From Phytohabitans maris (lineage in GTDB: Bacteria > Actinomycetota > Actinomycetes > Mycobacteriales > Micromonosporaceae): a DNA stretch of 64,000 bases. A program made the translations under genes and the position numbers. This document shows positions 50,962 through 59,898 of the stretch, one piece after another. The notes beneath the pieces were generated by a model, which saw only the letters and a program-made list of their open reading frames with translations, made no database searches and was not told the DNA's origin. The stretch lies in contig NZ_JAVHUY010000022.1 in the NCBI RefSeq assembly GCF_031085175.1, positions 84,206-148,205 of the forward strand, read 5' to 3'. Each line of letters opens with the position of its first letter. The first letter of the stretch is position 1.

Positions 50962-52074
50962 CTAACCGGCGGTGACCCGCTCCCGGTGCAGGACGAGCTT
51001 GGTGGTTTTGGCGGCGTAGACGCCGGGTGCGTCGTCCCAGGCGGCGAGCAGGCTGGTGACGCGTTCGGCGGGAAACCCGGTGCGGGCCAGGAAGGCGAGC
51101 AGGTCGGGCAGGACCGCGCGGGGGTGGGAGACGCCCAGGCGCAGGGTGCTGTCGTTGGCGTACATGCGCATGAGCGGCAGGCGGGTGCCGGTGGCGAGGT
51201 AGTAGCCGACCGCGGTGCAGACGCCGCCGGGTGCGAGCGCGGTCAGGGCGCGGCGCAGCCCGTGGGGGCGGGAGGTGGCTTCGACGGCGATGTCGTACCG
51301 CTCGCGCGTGGCGCGGCTCAGCGGCGCGGCCTCGGCGCCGAACGAGGTCGCCGTGTCTCGCCGGGCCGGATCGTCGTCGAGGTAGTGGACGGTGGCGGCG
51401 CCGTGGGCGGCGGCGAGGCCGGCGGCGTACAGGCCGATGCTCTTGGCGCCGCCGCCGAGCACGAGCACGGTGGCGCCGGGGCGTTCGGCGAGTGGGGGAA
51501 CGACCGCGCGCCAGGCGTCGGCGAGGTTGTCGGAGGCGGCCGCGGCGCGCAGCGGCGGGACGTCGTGGGGGAGGGGGACGAGCATGTGGTCGGCGAACGG
51601 TACCCGGATGTGGTCGGCGACCATGCCGCCCCAGGTGCCGGCGGCCGGGCCGAAGCCGTAGGCGGCGAGGGCGCCTTTGCCGGCGGTGGCGGCGCATCGG
51701 GAGGTCAGGCCGCGGCGGCAGGGTGGGCAGGTGCCGCAGGAGACGGCCCACGGCACGATGACGGTCTGGCCGGGGTGGATGTGGCGCACGCCGGCGCCGA
51801 CGTCGAGGACTTCGGCGACGCATTCGTGTCCGATGGCGAACGGGCCACGAAACGGGACCCGGCCGCAGATGGCTCCGACGATCGGGTCGACGAGTCCCAG
51901 CGCCATGCCGGCCTGCAGCGCCCGGGAGACCGGGCGGTGCAGCGGGAGGGTGTCTCCGTCGCAGCGGCCGGCGACGAAGGGGCGCACGACGGCGTCGCCC
52001 GGCCCGGCCGGGAGCGGTGCCGGGCCGTCCCGCCAGACGAGCTTGCCGGCGCGGAGGTAGACCAGCTCAGGCAC
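50962..52074 (-). CDS. Zinc-dependent alcohol dehydrogenase-like protein (MDR superfamily)
   Basis: A 370-residue medium-chain dehydrogenase. Catalytic zinc ligands: Cys in GRCDGD (about 38) and the His-Glu pair in IGHECVAEV. The structural zinc cluster is complete (CGTCPPCRRGLTSRC, about 113-127). The coenzyme loop is VLVLGGGAKSIGLYAAGL (about 198), with GGGAKS replacing the usual GxGxxG. There is no close operon partner other than the ADH remnant immediately upstream. It is convergent with the MetE-like gene. Substrate unknown. Confidence 0.85.
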   Translation of the reverse strand: MPELVYLRAGKLVWRDGPAPLPAGPGDAVVRPFVAGRCDGDTLPLHRPVSRALQAGMALGLVDPIVGAICGRVPFRGPFAIGHECVAEVLDVGAGVRHIHPGQTVIVPWAVSCGTCPPCRRGLTSRCAATAGKGALAAYGFGPAAGTWGGMVADHIRVPFADHMLVPLPHDVPPLRAAAASDNLADAWRAVVPPLAERPGATVLVLGGGAKSIGLYAAGLAAAHGAATVHYLDDDPARRDTATSFGAEAAPLSRATRERYDIAVEATSRPHGLRRALTALAPGGVCTAVGYYLATGTRLPLMRMYANDSTLRLGVSHPRAVLPDLLAFLARTGFPAERVTSLLAAWDDAPGVYAAKTTKLVLHRERVTAG

Positions 52075-52270
52075 GGACGAAGCCCGGCTTCAGGCGCCGT
52101 TCGGCGCGGCGGTCGCAGGAGGTCGCCCACGGGACCACGACCAGGTCGCCAGGGGCGAGGCCAGCCGCCTCCTCCGGCGCGACGATCGCCTTCCGGTCGC
52201 CACGCAGCACCGGGTCGGGCGCCTCCCGCCACTCGGCGTGGCGGCGTAGCAGGCAGGTGAGCTCACGCAT
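52067..52270 (-). pseudogene. Remnant of a zinc alcohol dehydrogenase (67 residues)
   Basis: The open frame begins like an MDR alcohol dehydrogenase (MRELTCLLRR..EWREAPDPVL) and jumps after about 30 residues to GLAPGDLVVVPWATSCD, which in this family lies near residue 100 just before the structural zinc loop. It then stops 7 bp inside the intact ADH gene. The GHE segment and the zinc cysteines are missing. It looks like a deletion remnant of a second ADH copy; a genuine small gene is less likely. Confidence 0.5.
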
Positions 52271-52461
52271 GGGCGTTCCCCTCGATGGGCACGGTCTGTG
52301 ACGAGCGTATGGACGGTGCCGACGCTAGCGCGAGCGACCATCCCGGGAGCGGATCGTCGCCGGCCCGATCCGCCGCCGCGGCCCGGCGGGCAGCACGATC
52401 CGGGACCTGGCCGCGGGTACGGCCGGCCGGCGTTTCCGCCGACCGGCCACCGGGGTCGGCC

Positions 52462-55056
52462 CTAGCCCTGACCGCCGAGGTAGATGGCGTTGAACAGGAA
52501 CCGGTATGTTCCGTGTGACTGGGCCCGGTGCTGGGGCCTGAAGCCGATCATGACCACCTGTCCCTGGCCCAGTTCCGATGTGACGATGGCCGGTTTGCCA
52601 CCGATCAGGTCTTCGCCGAGCAGGAAGCCGCTCTTCAGCAGGTTCGACTGCGGCCAGGTCGCGGCGACCGACACGCCTTGGGCGTCCGCGTCGACATCGA
52701 AGATCGGGCTGTCGGCGACGAACGCGGCCGTTGTCGGGGCGAAGCCGGCCGCGACCGGGTCGCTGGGGTCGGTGCCGAGGTTGAGCACCGAGCCGGGGAT
52801 GTTGTACTCGGTTTCCTCGGCGTCGGCTGAGAGGTCCTTGACCGGTACGCCGAACGCGCGGATCGGCAGTTGTGCGGCCCGGTTCAAGGTGACTACCGTG
52901 CCGCCGGCCTCGACGAATGCCTTGAGGTTGGCGATACCGGCGTCGGTCATGCCACCGGTGAACTCGGGCGGTAGCGAGCCGGCTGCCCGGCCGTTGCGCA
53001 TCGAGTTGTACGTCGCGTCCGGTAGCACGATGGTGTCGAACGCGGCCCGCAGGTTGCCGGCGCGTACGACCGTGTTGGTGATGGTCGTGTAGGGGAACCT
53101 GAACTGCTCGAGCGTGAGCCGGCTCCAGCCCTCGTCGTAGTTGTTGAACCCGTCGTACAGGCCGAGCCGGGGCGCCTTGAGGCCGGTGATGCCGGTCGGG
53201 GTCGCGTCGACGGCGGCGACCGAGAGGCCGAGCTGATTCGCCAGCGCGGTGACCCGCTCGCCGGTGTTCCGGCCGGCCTTGACGAGGAACGTGCCCGCCG
53301 GCAGCTTGCCGGTGCGGGTCTTCACCTCGCGGTCGCCGCGCCACACCGTCTCGCCCTGGGCGAGCAGTGCGTTCACAGCGGTGGCGCTGTCGTTGACGCG
53401 CGGGTCGAGCGCGTAGGAGTGCTTCGGCGCCCCGGCGACGGTGCCCGCCGGCGGCTTCGGCCAGGCTACGTCGACGGTGTCGACCCGAACGGCCTTGTCG
53501 AGCTTGTCAACCGTCACGCCCATCTGGAACGACAGCGTGTACCCGGTGATGTCGTACGGCGGTTCGAGCGGCCCGCCGGGGTAGCGCACCCGGTTCGGGT
53601 ACACCTGCGCGTTGAGCAGGTCGAGTACGGCCGCCCGGTACGGCTGTGCCTCCCGGACGATGTACGAGCCGGCCGGGTACCTCCGGTCGCCGACCCTGAA
53701 TGCCGACAGCGCCTGCTCGACGTCGACGTTGTTCCAGCGCAGCTTGTCGACGAGCTTGGTGGCCGTCGGGAAGTCCGCCTGGTCGGCCGGGATCACGTAG
53801 GTCGTGTCGCCGCCGTCGCGCTTGCCGTCGCGGGCCATCTGGTACGCGCCGTACAGCCAGCCCTCGCGGTCGTCGCTGGCCTGGCGCAACATCGCCCAGG
53901 ACGCGGAGATGATGTACTCGCAGCTCTGCGACAGGTGCCACTCGCCGCCCTTCCACGGGCTCGGGTAGAACACCGAGGGCTCAGTGGTCGAGGTGCCGTC
54001 GGCGAAGGTCTCCGGGAACTCGGCCGGGTCGTAGACGCGCGGGGTCGCCGACGCGTGCGCGGTCTCGGTCAGGATGCCGACCTGGTTGTGGAAGTACGGC
54101 GAGGTGCGGGCGCCGCCGTTCCACCAGATGTCGTACGTCTGGCGGGCGAGCGCGCCGACCTTGTCCTCACGGTCGAGGCGCTGACCCATCGCGTCGCCGA
54201 TGAGGTTGACACCCCGCAGCACCTGCGGGTGGATGTTCGGGTTCATCGGGTCCTCGAACGGCGGGATGCTGATGCGTGCCGGGAAGACCGCCGTCTGGTG
54301 GACGTTGTGCATCATCTGCGGCAGCCACTCGTGGAAGAGCTGCCGACCGACGTTCTGCGTCTCCCGCAGGTTGAACATGTACCAGTCGCGGTTGTTGTCG
54401 TGCCCGGCGTACTTCTGGTAGAGCCGCGGATAACCGGCGTCCTGGTACTGCCCGCCCAGGTTCTGGCGGTACCAGTCGGCGATCTTGGTCTGGCCGTCCG
54501 GGTTGACGTTGGGCACGATCAGCGTGATGACGTCGTCGCGGATCCTCTTGGCCTCGGCGCTCTCGCTGCTGACCAGGTCGTACGCGAACTGCGGGGCGGA
54601 CTGGTGGCCGGCGACCTCGGTGGAGTGGATGCCGAAGTCGACCCAGGCCACCGCCTTGCCCTCGGCGGCCATGGCCTTGGCGACCGAGTCGGAGAGCGCG
54701 TCGCCCTGCGACAGCCGGACGGAGATCTCCCGGTACCGTTCGAGGTTCTTCGGCCTGAGGTTCTTCTCCGCCGAGACGATCGCCATGAGCTGCGGCCGTC
54801 CCTCGGTGGACTTGCCGATCTCCACGAGCGCCATCCGGTCGCTCGCCTCGTCCAGCTTGCGGTAGTACTCGGCGACCTGTTCGTAGGTGGCGAGCTTGTA
54901 GTCGGCGCACGGCGCCCAGCCGATCACGGACTGCGGCTTCGGCACGCGGGCGGCGGCGGTCGCGCCACCCGCCGTGGCGGAGGTGAGGGCGGGTACTGCC
55001 AGCAGCGCTAGAGCGACCGCGGCCGGCAGAGTCTTCCTGGGGAGTCTTCGGTCCAC
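52462..55056 (-). CDS. Large secreted M14-family zinc carboxypeptidase-like protein
   Basis: An 864-residue exported protein. A signal peptide covers about 1-36 (ALALLAVPALTSATAGGATA). The M14 domain spans about 50-400: zinc ligands His and Glu in GIHSTE (about 143-146) and His in MMHNVHQTAVF (about 250), and a candidate catalytic Glu in GILTETAHA (about 330). The C-terminal part (about 590-860) has a ThuA/GATase-like fold (GLYDGFNNYDEGWSRL, FVEAGGTVVTLNR) and ends with a beta-rich region. Such large actinobacterial M14 proteins act on peptides outside the cell. The gene is monocistronic with a 120-bp leader. Confidence 0.88.
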   Translation of the reverse strand: MDRRLPRKTLPAAVALALLAVPALTSATAGGATAAARVPKPQSVIGWAPCADYKLATYEQVAEYYRKLDEASDRMALVEIGKSTEGRPQLMAIVSAEKNLRPKNLERYREISVRLSQGDALSDSVAKAMAAEGKAVAWVDFGIHSTEVAGHQSAPQFAYDLVSSESAEAKRIRDDVITLIVPNVNPDGQTKIADWYRQNLGGQYQDAGYPRLYQKYAGHDNNRDWYMFNLRETQNVGRQLFHEWLPQMMHNVHQTAVFPARISIPPFEDPMNPNIHPQVLRGVNLIGDAMGQRLDREDKVGALARQTYDIWWNGGARTSPYFHNQVGILTETAHASATPRVYDPAEFPETFADGTSTTEPSVFYPSPWKGGEWHLSQSCEYIISASWAMLRQASDDREGWLYGAYQMARDGKRDGGDTTYVIPADQADFPTATKLVDKLRWNNVDVEQALSAFRVGDRRYPAGSYIVREAQPYRAAVLDLLNAQVYPNRVRYPGGPLEPPYDITGYTLSFQMGVTVDKLDKAVRVDTVDVAWPKPPAGTVAGAPKHSYALDPRVNDSATAVNALLAQGETVWRGDREVKTRTGKLPAGTFLVKAGRNTGERVTALANQLGLSVAAVDATPTGITGLKAPRLGLYDGFNNYDEGWSRLTLEQFRFPYTTITNTVVRAGNLRAAFDTIVLPDATYNSMRNGRAAGSLPPEFTGGMTDAGIANLKAFVEAGGTVVTLNRAAQLPIRAFGVPVKDLSADAEETEYNIPGSVLNLGTDPSDPVAAGFAPTTAAFVADSPIFDVDADAQGVSVAATWPQSNLLKSGFLLGEDLIGGKPAIVTSELGQGQVVMIGFRPQHRAQSHGTYRFLFNAIYLGGQG

Positions 55057-55183
55057 TGTGAGCCCCTCGCGTACGACGGTGTACGGCGCGACCGCGCCTT
55101 CGGTTGTCGTCGATCTAATGCGGTTGCTCTGCGTTGTGCGCCGGTCACACAGCGACGTTGAGTGAAACTTGAGGCTCGGAGCG

Positions 55184-56122
55184 TCAGCCCCCGCTAGATT
55201 TGGATACGGCGATCCCGTTGCGCGATCGCTTTACCGAACGCGTGGCGGGTGTGGTGCGAACGAGTGCGACGAGGCGGGCCGCGGCGGGCTGTCCGAGGAG
55301 GATTCCGAGGAACACCAGCGCGATACCGCAGATCTGTTGCGGAGCAAGTGTTTCGCCGGCGAGCACGGCGCCGAGCAGGACGCCGGTTATCGGGTTGAGT
55401 AGTCCGACGAGCCCCACCGTGCCGGCGCTCAGGTGGCGCAGTCCGGTGAACCAGGCGGCGAAGGCGACCGCGGTCGCCACGACCGTGACGTAGCCGAAGC
55501 CGGCGACCGCCGGCCCGTCAAGAGTGGGCGGCGGCCCTTCCACGACGGCGGCGACGGGCAGCAGGACCGCGCCCCCGGCGATGAGCTGCCACGAGGTCAG
55601 CGAGAACACGTCAGTGTCGGCGCTCCACTTCTTGGCGAGCACGTAGCCGAGGGAGGACATGACCATGGCCGCGATGGAGGCGAGCACGCCGGAGAGGTCG
55701 ACGGCCGTCGCGCCGTCGAACAGCATGAGGCATACGCCGCCGATCCCGATGCCGGCACCGGCCAGGTGTGCCACCCGCGGGCGTTCGGACAGCGCCACCC
55801 AGGCGATCAGCATCATCACGACCGGTGCGGTCGCCATGATCGTGGCGGCGACGCTCGTCGGCAGCGCCTGTGCCGCCAGGTAGACCAGCGCGAAGAACGC
55901 ACCCATGTTCAGGGTGCCGAGGACCAGCGACTTCCACCACCACGAGCCACGGGGAATCGTCCGGCGCACGAGCAGGAGGAGCAGGCCCGCGGGCAGCGCC
56001 CGGATGACCGCGCCGTACAGCGGATAGTCGGCCGGCAGGTACCGATGGGTGACGAAGTAGGTCGAACCCCACGCCACCGGCGCGACAGCGGTGAGAGCCG
56101 CCCATCGAAAAGTAGCTTCCAC
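55184..56122 (-). CDS. EamA/DMT-family transporter
   Basis: A 312-residue inner-membrane protein with ten predicted spans in two EamA repeats (VAPVAWGSTYFVTHRYLP, and the second starting SSLGYVLAKKWSADTD). LLNPITGVLLGAVLAGETL near the C-terminus is a family hallmark. Likely an exporter of amino acids or metabolites. GTG 56122 lies 7 nt after a TATAGT -10 hexamer on the minus strand, so the transcript is probably leaderless. It is divergent from, and probably repressed by, the MarR-family gene 40 bp away. The Lys/Arg/Ser-rich C-tail is cytoplasmic. Confidence 0.88.
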   Translation of the reverse strand: MEATFRWAALTAVAPVAWGSTYFVTHRYLPADYPLYGAVIRALPAGLLLLLVRRTIPRGSWWWKSLVLGTLNMGAFFALVYLAAQALPTSVAATIMATAPVVMMLIAWVALSERPRVAHLAGAGIGIGGVCLMLFDGATAVDLSGVLASIAAMVMSSLGYVLAKKWSADTDVFSLTSWQLIAGGAVLLPVAAVVEGPPPTLDGPAVAGFGYVTVVATAVAFAAWFTGLRHLSAGTVGLVGLLNPITGVLLGAVLAGETLAPQQICGIALVFLGILLGQPAAARLVALVRTTPATRSVKRSRNGIAVSKSSGG

Positions 56123-56155
56123 GGAAGCGACTATACCTTCCGTGGAAGCTATAGT
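56113..56155. promoter_or_regulatory. Nested palindromic MarR operator with two divergent leaderless promoters
   Basis: Two perfect 15-bp arms (56113-56127 and 56137-56151, TAGCTTCCACGGAAG and its complement) are separated by 9 bp. Each arm itself contains a CTTCC-N2-GGAAG palindrome. TATAGT hexamers on both strands (plus 56150-56155; minus 56135-56130) lie exactly 7 nt before GTG 56163 and GTG 56122. The operator overlaps both promoters. Confidence 0.75.
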
Positions 56156-56162
56156 CGGTGGC

Positions 56163-56720
56163 GTGACCGAGTACCTCGACCACGTCGCCCGCATCCAGCA
56201 GGCCTGGGCCCGCGAACGGCCCGATCTGGACGTGAGCCCGCAGGGCGTGATCGGGCGACTGCACCGCCTCGCCGGCCACCTCACCGAGCAGCTCAAGGTC
56301 GTCTACCGGCGCTACGGGCTCGGGGAGGGTGAGTTCGACGTTCTCGCCACTCTCCGGCGCGCGGGCGAGCCGTTCGAACGCGCGCCCGGAGAACTCGCCG
56401 CCTTCACCATGGTCACCACGGGCGCCATGACCAAGCGCATCGACCGGCTGGAACGCGACGGACTCGTCACCCGCCGCCCCAGCGCGAGCGACGGCCGCGG
56501 CCGGGTCGTCGCCCTCACCGCTGCCGGCCGGGAGCTGATCGACCAGGCGTTCACCGAGCACATGCGCAATGAACGCCGCCTCCTCGACCTCCTGGCGCCG
56601 GACGAAGCCGCTCACCTGGAGTCGCTCCTCGCGACCTGGCTCGCGGGCTTCGAGACTCCACTTCAGACCGGAGCTCGAGAAACGAGACCGGGTAGCGGCG
56701 CGCCGCCTGACCGCGGGTGA
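56163..56720 (+). CDS. MarR-family transcriptional regulator
   Basis: A 185-residue winged-helix regulator. The wHTH is at about 55-120 (RYGLGEGEFDVLATLRRAGE, TMVTTGAMTKRIDRLERDGLVTRRP, SDGRGRVVALTAAGREL). An N-terminal helical extension of about 30 residues before the dimer helices is longer than in small MarR proteins. GTG 56163 is chosen because a TATAGT -10 lies 7 nt upstream, giving a leaderless mRNA; the open frame upstream runs through the operator. It is divergent from the EamA exporter, the classical drug/metabolite efflux pairing. Confidence 0.9.
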   Translation: MTEYLDHVARIQQAWARERPDLDVSPQGVIGRLHRLAGHLTEQLKVVYRRYGLGEGEFDVLATLRRAGEPFERAPGELAAFTMVTTGAMTKRIDRLERDGLVTRRPSASDGRGRVVALTAAGRELIDQAFTEHMRNERRLLDLLAPDEAAHLESLLATWLAGFETPLQTGARETRPGSGAPPDRG

Positions 56721-56807
56721 GGACCGGGTACACGATCTTCCCGATTAGCCTATCTAACCCATAGGATTTGTGGGCTAGTATTGGTCGGGTCGGAGGAGAG
56801 TCCTGGG

Positions 56808-58154
56808 ATGTCTGTCACGTCGCTGTCTCGCCGCCAACTGCTGCGCGCCGCCGGTCTCGCCGGCGGGTTCGCCGCGCTCGGACCTGTCCTCGCCGCGTGC
56901 GGTGGCGAGGGCGGTGGCGAGGCGCTGGCCGCGGACGCCGCCGCCGAGCCCAAGGGCGTCACGCTGCGGCTCATGGTCAACCAGCCGCACGTCACCGCGT
57001 TCACGAAGATCCTGGCCGACCGGTGGGCCACCGAGACCGGCGGCAAGATCGAGGTCACCGCGGTCCCGTACGACCAGCTGACCAGCAAGCAGATCCTGGA
57101 CGTGCAGGGCGGCGCGGGCGAGTTCGACGTCTTCGACTACTTCTACTTCGGGCTCGGCGCCCTGGTCGACGCGGGCGCGCTGGTCGACCTCACCGACTGG
57201 ATCGGCGGGCAGTCCGATCTGGACACCGCCGACTTCCTGCCCTCCATCTACGACCCGTACACGCTCTACGAGGGGCGCCGCTACGGCCTGCCGTACGACG
57301 GCGACCTGCACATCCTCTTCTACAACAGGGAGATCTTCGACCGGCACGGGCTCCAGCCGCCGGCGACGTGGGACGAGTACGACGCGGCCGCCAAGAAGAT
57401 CACCCAGGAGGGCGGCGGCAAGTACTACGGGGCGATCGTGCAGGGGCAGCAGGTGCCGATGATCCTCGGCTGCTCGTTCATCAACCGCCTCGCCGGCTAC
57501 GGCGGCACGCTGGTCGACGCCGGCGGCGCGCCCACGCTCACCAGCGACGCCGCGCTCGCCGCCGCCGAGCACCTGATCGCGGTCAGCCCGCACGCGCTGC
57601 CGACCCCGCTGCAGATCGGCTTCGACCAGGCCAACACCGCGTTCCTCTCCGGGCAGGGCGCGATGATCGACACCTGGACCGACATGTCGCTGCGGGCCGA
57701 CGATCCCAGCGTGTCGAAGATCTCCGGCAAGTGGGGCGTGGTCTCGCTGCCGGTCGGCGGGAGCAACACGACGCCGCGCACCGCGCTCGACGCCGGCTTC
57801 GGGCTCGGGGTCTCCTCGGCCTCCCGACACAAGGCCGAGGCGGCCGCGTTCGTCAAGTGGGCCACGGCGGCGAAGCAAAACCTGAGCCAGGCCTCCACCG
57901 CCGGCGCCGGCATCGACCCCAACCGCAAGAGCGTGCTCCACTCCGGCGAGTACGCCAAGGCCACACCCACCGCGTCGAGCGTGATCCGGCAAAACCTCGA
58001 CGGCTCCCCGCTGGTCTGGCCGAAGGCGCCGAGCGCGCCGAAGATCCTCCAGGACCTCGTCGACCAGCTCGCCCTCGCCGTGCAGGGACAGCAGGACGCC
58101 AAGACGGCGCTGCGACGCGCCCAGGAGTCCTGGGAACGCGAGCTGTCGCGATGA
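56808..58154 (+). CDS. CUT1-type ABC substrate-binding lipoprotein, Tat-type signal
   Basis: A 448-residue MalE-type binding protein. The signal SRRQLLRAAGLAGGFAALGP has a twin-arginine motif and ends in lipobox LAAC, so it is probably exported folded by Tat and lipid-anchored. Mature features include TLRLMVNQPHVTAFTKILAD, FDVFDYFYFGLGALVDAG, YGLPYDGDLHILFYNREIF and FLSGQGAMIDTW. ATG 56808 follows GGAGGA. It heads an operon with two permeases, an FMN monooxygenase and an SfnB-like flavoprotein, so the ligand may be a sulfur-containing sugar-like compound rather than a normal sugar (inference). An imperfect CCTAT/ATAGG inverted repeat lies upstream at about 56751-56767. Confidence 0.9.
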   Translation: MSVTSLSRRQLLRAAGLAGGFAALGPVLAACGGEGGGEALAADAAAEPKGVTLRLMVNQPHVTAFTKILADRWATETGGKIEVTAVPYDQLTSKQILDVQGGAGEFDVFDYFYFGLGALVDAGALVDLTDWIGGQSDLDTADFLPSIYDPYTLYEGRRYGLPYDGDLHILFYNREIFDRHGLQPPATWDEYDAAAKKITQEGGGKYYGAIVQGQQVPMILGCSFINRLAGYGGTLVDAGGAPTLTSDAALAAAEHLIAVSPHALPTPLQIGFDQANTAFLSGQGAMIDTWTDMSLRADDPSVSKISGKWGVVSLPVGGSNTTPRTALDAGFGLGVSSASRHKAEAAAFVKWATAAKQNLSQASTAGAGIDPNRKSVLHSGEYAKATPTASSVIRQNLDGSPLVWPKAPSAPKILQDLVDQLALAVQGQQDAKTALRRAQESWERELSR

Positions 58155-59098
58155 CCGCCGTCGACGTCGCGGCGCCACAGGCCACGCGGCCGGTACCACG
58201 AGGGCCGGACCGCCAAGGCCCGCGGCGTCGACGGGCCGGGAGGGTACCGTTCTGGCTGGCGGTGCCCTCCCTCGGCGGCCTCGCCGTCCTGCTCGCCTAC
58301 CCGACGATCTACCTGGTCGGCCTCGCCTTCACCCGGTCGTCCCTGGCCCGCCCGCTGCAGCAGTGGAGCGGCTTCGACAACTTCGTCGAGGCCAACCGCT
58401 CGCTCGCGTTCAACGGTTCGCTGGTCCGGTCGGTCGTCTTCGCGCTCGCCGGCTCGCTGCTCCAGGTGGCCCTGGGCACCGGGCTGGCGGTGCTGCTGCG
58501 GGCGCGCGGGCCGCGGCTCGGTGCGGCCGGCACGCTGTTGCTGCTGCCGCTGGTCACCCCGCCGGTGATGGTCGGCGTGGCGTGGAAGCTGATGCTCGCC
58601 CCGGTCGGCGGGTCGTTCGCCGGGGTGTGGAGCGCGCTCGGCGTGCCCGGCTTCAACCCGCTCGGCAGCGGGCCGGGCGCGTTCACCACCCTGCTGCTGA
58701 TCGACGCCTGGCAGTGGACGCCGTTCGTGACGCTGCTGGTCTTCGCCGCCCTGCTCGGCGTCGACGGCGAGCTGCTGGAGGCGGCGCAACTGGACGGGGC
58801 CGGCGCCTGGCGCTCGTTCCGGTCGGTGGTGTGGCCGGCGATCCTGCCCACCGTGCTGGCCGTCGCGCTCATCAAGGTGGTGATCGGCTTCAAGGTCTTC
58901 GACCTCGTCGTGGTGGTCACCGAGGGCGGGCCGGGCGTCTCCACCATCCTTTCCTCGTACGAGATCTACCGCACCGGGCTGCGCGGCCAGTACGACATGG
59001 GCACGGCCGCCGCCGAAACGCTCGTCTTCGCGGTGGTCGTCGGCGTGATCACCGCGGCGCTCACCGCCGCGCGCCACCGGGTGGTGCGCGACCGATGA
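58151..59098 (+). CDS. CUT1-type ABC permease (MalF-like)
   Basis: A 315-residue permease with an Arg/Pro-rich cytoplasmic N-tail (1-32) and six spans. The EAA loop LLEAAQLDGAGAWRSFRSVVWP is at about 207-228, and TEGGPGVSTILSSYEIYRTG is a family hallmark. ATG 58151 overlaps the binding-protein stop by 4 bp. Confidence 0.92.
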   Translation: MTAVDVAAPQATRPVPRGPDRQGPRRRRAGRVPFWLAVPSLGGLAVLLAYPTIYLVGLAFTRSSLARPLQQWSGFDNFVEANRSLAFNGSLVRSVVFALAGSLLQVALGTGLAVLLRARGPRLGAAGTLLLLPLVTPPVMVGVAWKLMLAPVGGSFAGVWSALGVPGFNPLGSGPGAFTTLLLIDAWQWTPFVTLLVFAALLGVDGELLEAAQLDGAGAWRSFRSVVWPAILPTVLAVALIKVVIGFKVFDLVVVVTEGGPGVSTILSSYEIYRTGLRGQYDMGTAAAETLVFAVVVGVITAALTAARHRVVRDR

Positions 59099-59898
59099 AA
59101 CCCACCCTGGTACGCGTAGGGCTTGTCACGGTCGCGTTGCTGATGTCGCTGCCGATCCTGTACCTCGTCTCGCTCTCGCTGCGCACCAACGACGACGTCC
59201 TCAATGGAGGGTGGCTCCCCACCCAGCTGTACTGGGGCAACTGGCCGCGCGCCTTCGACACGGTGCCGCTGGCCCGGATGCTCGCCAACTCGTGGGTGGT
59301 CGCGCTCGGCTCCGCGCTGCTCACCGGGCTGGTCGCGGTGCCGGCGGCCTACGTGACCGCCCGGGCCCGCCGCCACGGCCGCGGGCTGAGCAGCGCGCTG
59401 CTGGCCAGCTACTGCGCGCCGCCGGTCGTCGCGATGCTGCCCCTGTACCACCTGCTGCGCAACCTCGACCTCACCAACAGCCTGCTCGGCCTGGCCCTGG
59501 TCACCGGGCTGGCGAACGTACCGGTGGCGGTGTGGCTGCTGGACGGGTTCGTGCGGCGGGTGCCGGTCGAGGTCGAGGAGGCCGCCTGGCTCGACGGTGC
59601 CAGCACCGGGCGCGGGCTGCTGCGCGTGGTGCTGCCACTGATCGCCCCGGGCGTGGTCGCCGCGCTGCTGATCTGCCTGTTCCTGTCGTACAACGAGTTC
59701 CTCTTCGCGGTGTCGTTCTCGCAGCGCACCGACAGCCAGACGCTGACCGTCGGCCTCTCCCTCTTCCAGGGCGACCGGACCGTCCAGTTCGGACAGCAGG
59801 CGGCCGCGTCACTGGTGGCCATCGCCCCGATGTACGCGGTGGCCGTCATCGCCCAGCGCTGGCTGGTGGCCGGCCTGACCACGGGAGCGACGAAGTGA
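59095..59898 (+). CDS. CUT1-type ABC permease (MalG-like)
   Basis: A 267-residue permease with six spans. The EAA loop VEEAAWLDGASTGRGLLRVVLP is at about 162, and the chain ends GLTTGATK. It is coupled on both sides by 4-bp overlaps. No ATPase is encoded in the operon, so the importer must borrow an MsiK-like ATPase. Confidence 0.92.
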   Translation: MKPTLVRVGLVTVALLMSLPILYLVSLSLRTNDDVLNGGWLPTQLYWGNWPRAFDTVPLARMLANSWVVALGSALLTGLVAVPAAYVTARARRHGRGLSSALLASYCAPPVVAMLPLYHLLRNLDLTNSLLGLALVTGLANVPVAVWLLDGFVRRVPVEVEEAAWLDGASTGRGLLRVVLPLIAPGVVAALLICLFLSYNEFLFAVSFSQRTDSQTLTVGLSLFQGDRTVQFGQQAAASLVAIAPMYAVAVIAQRWLVAGLTTGATK

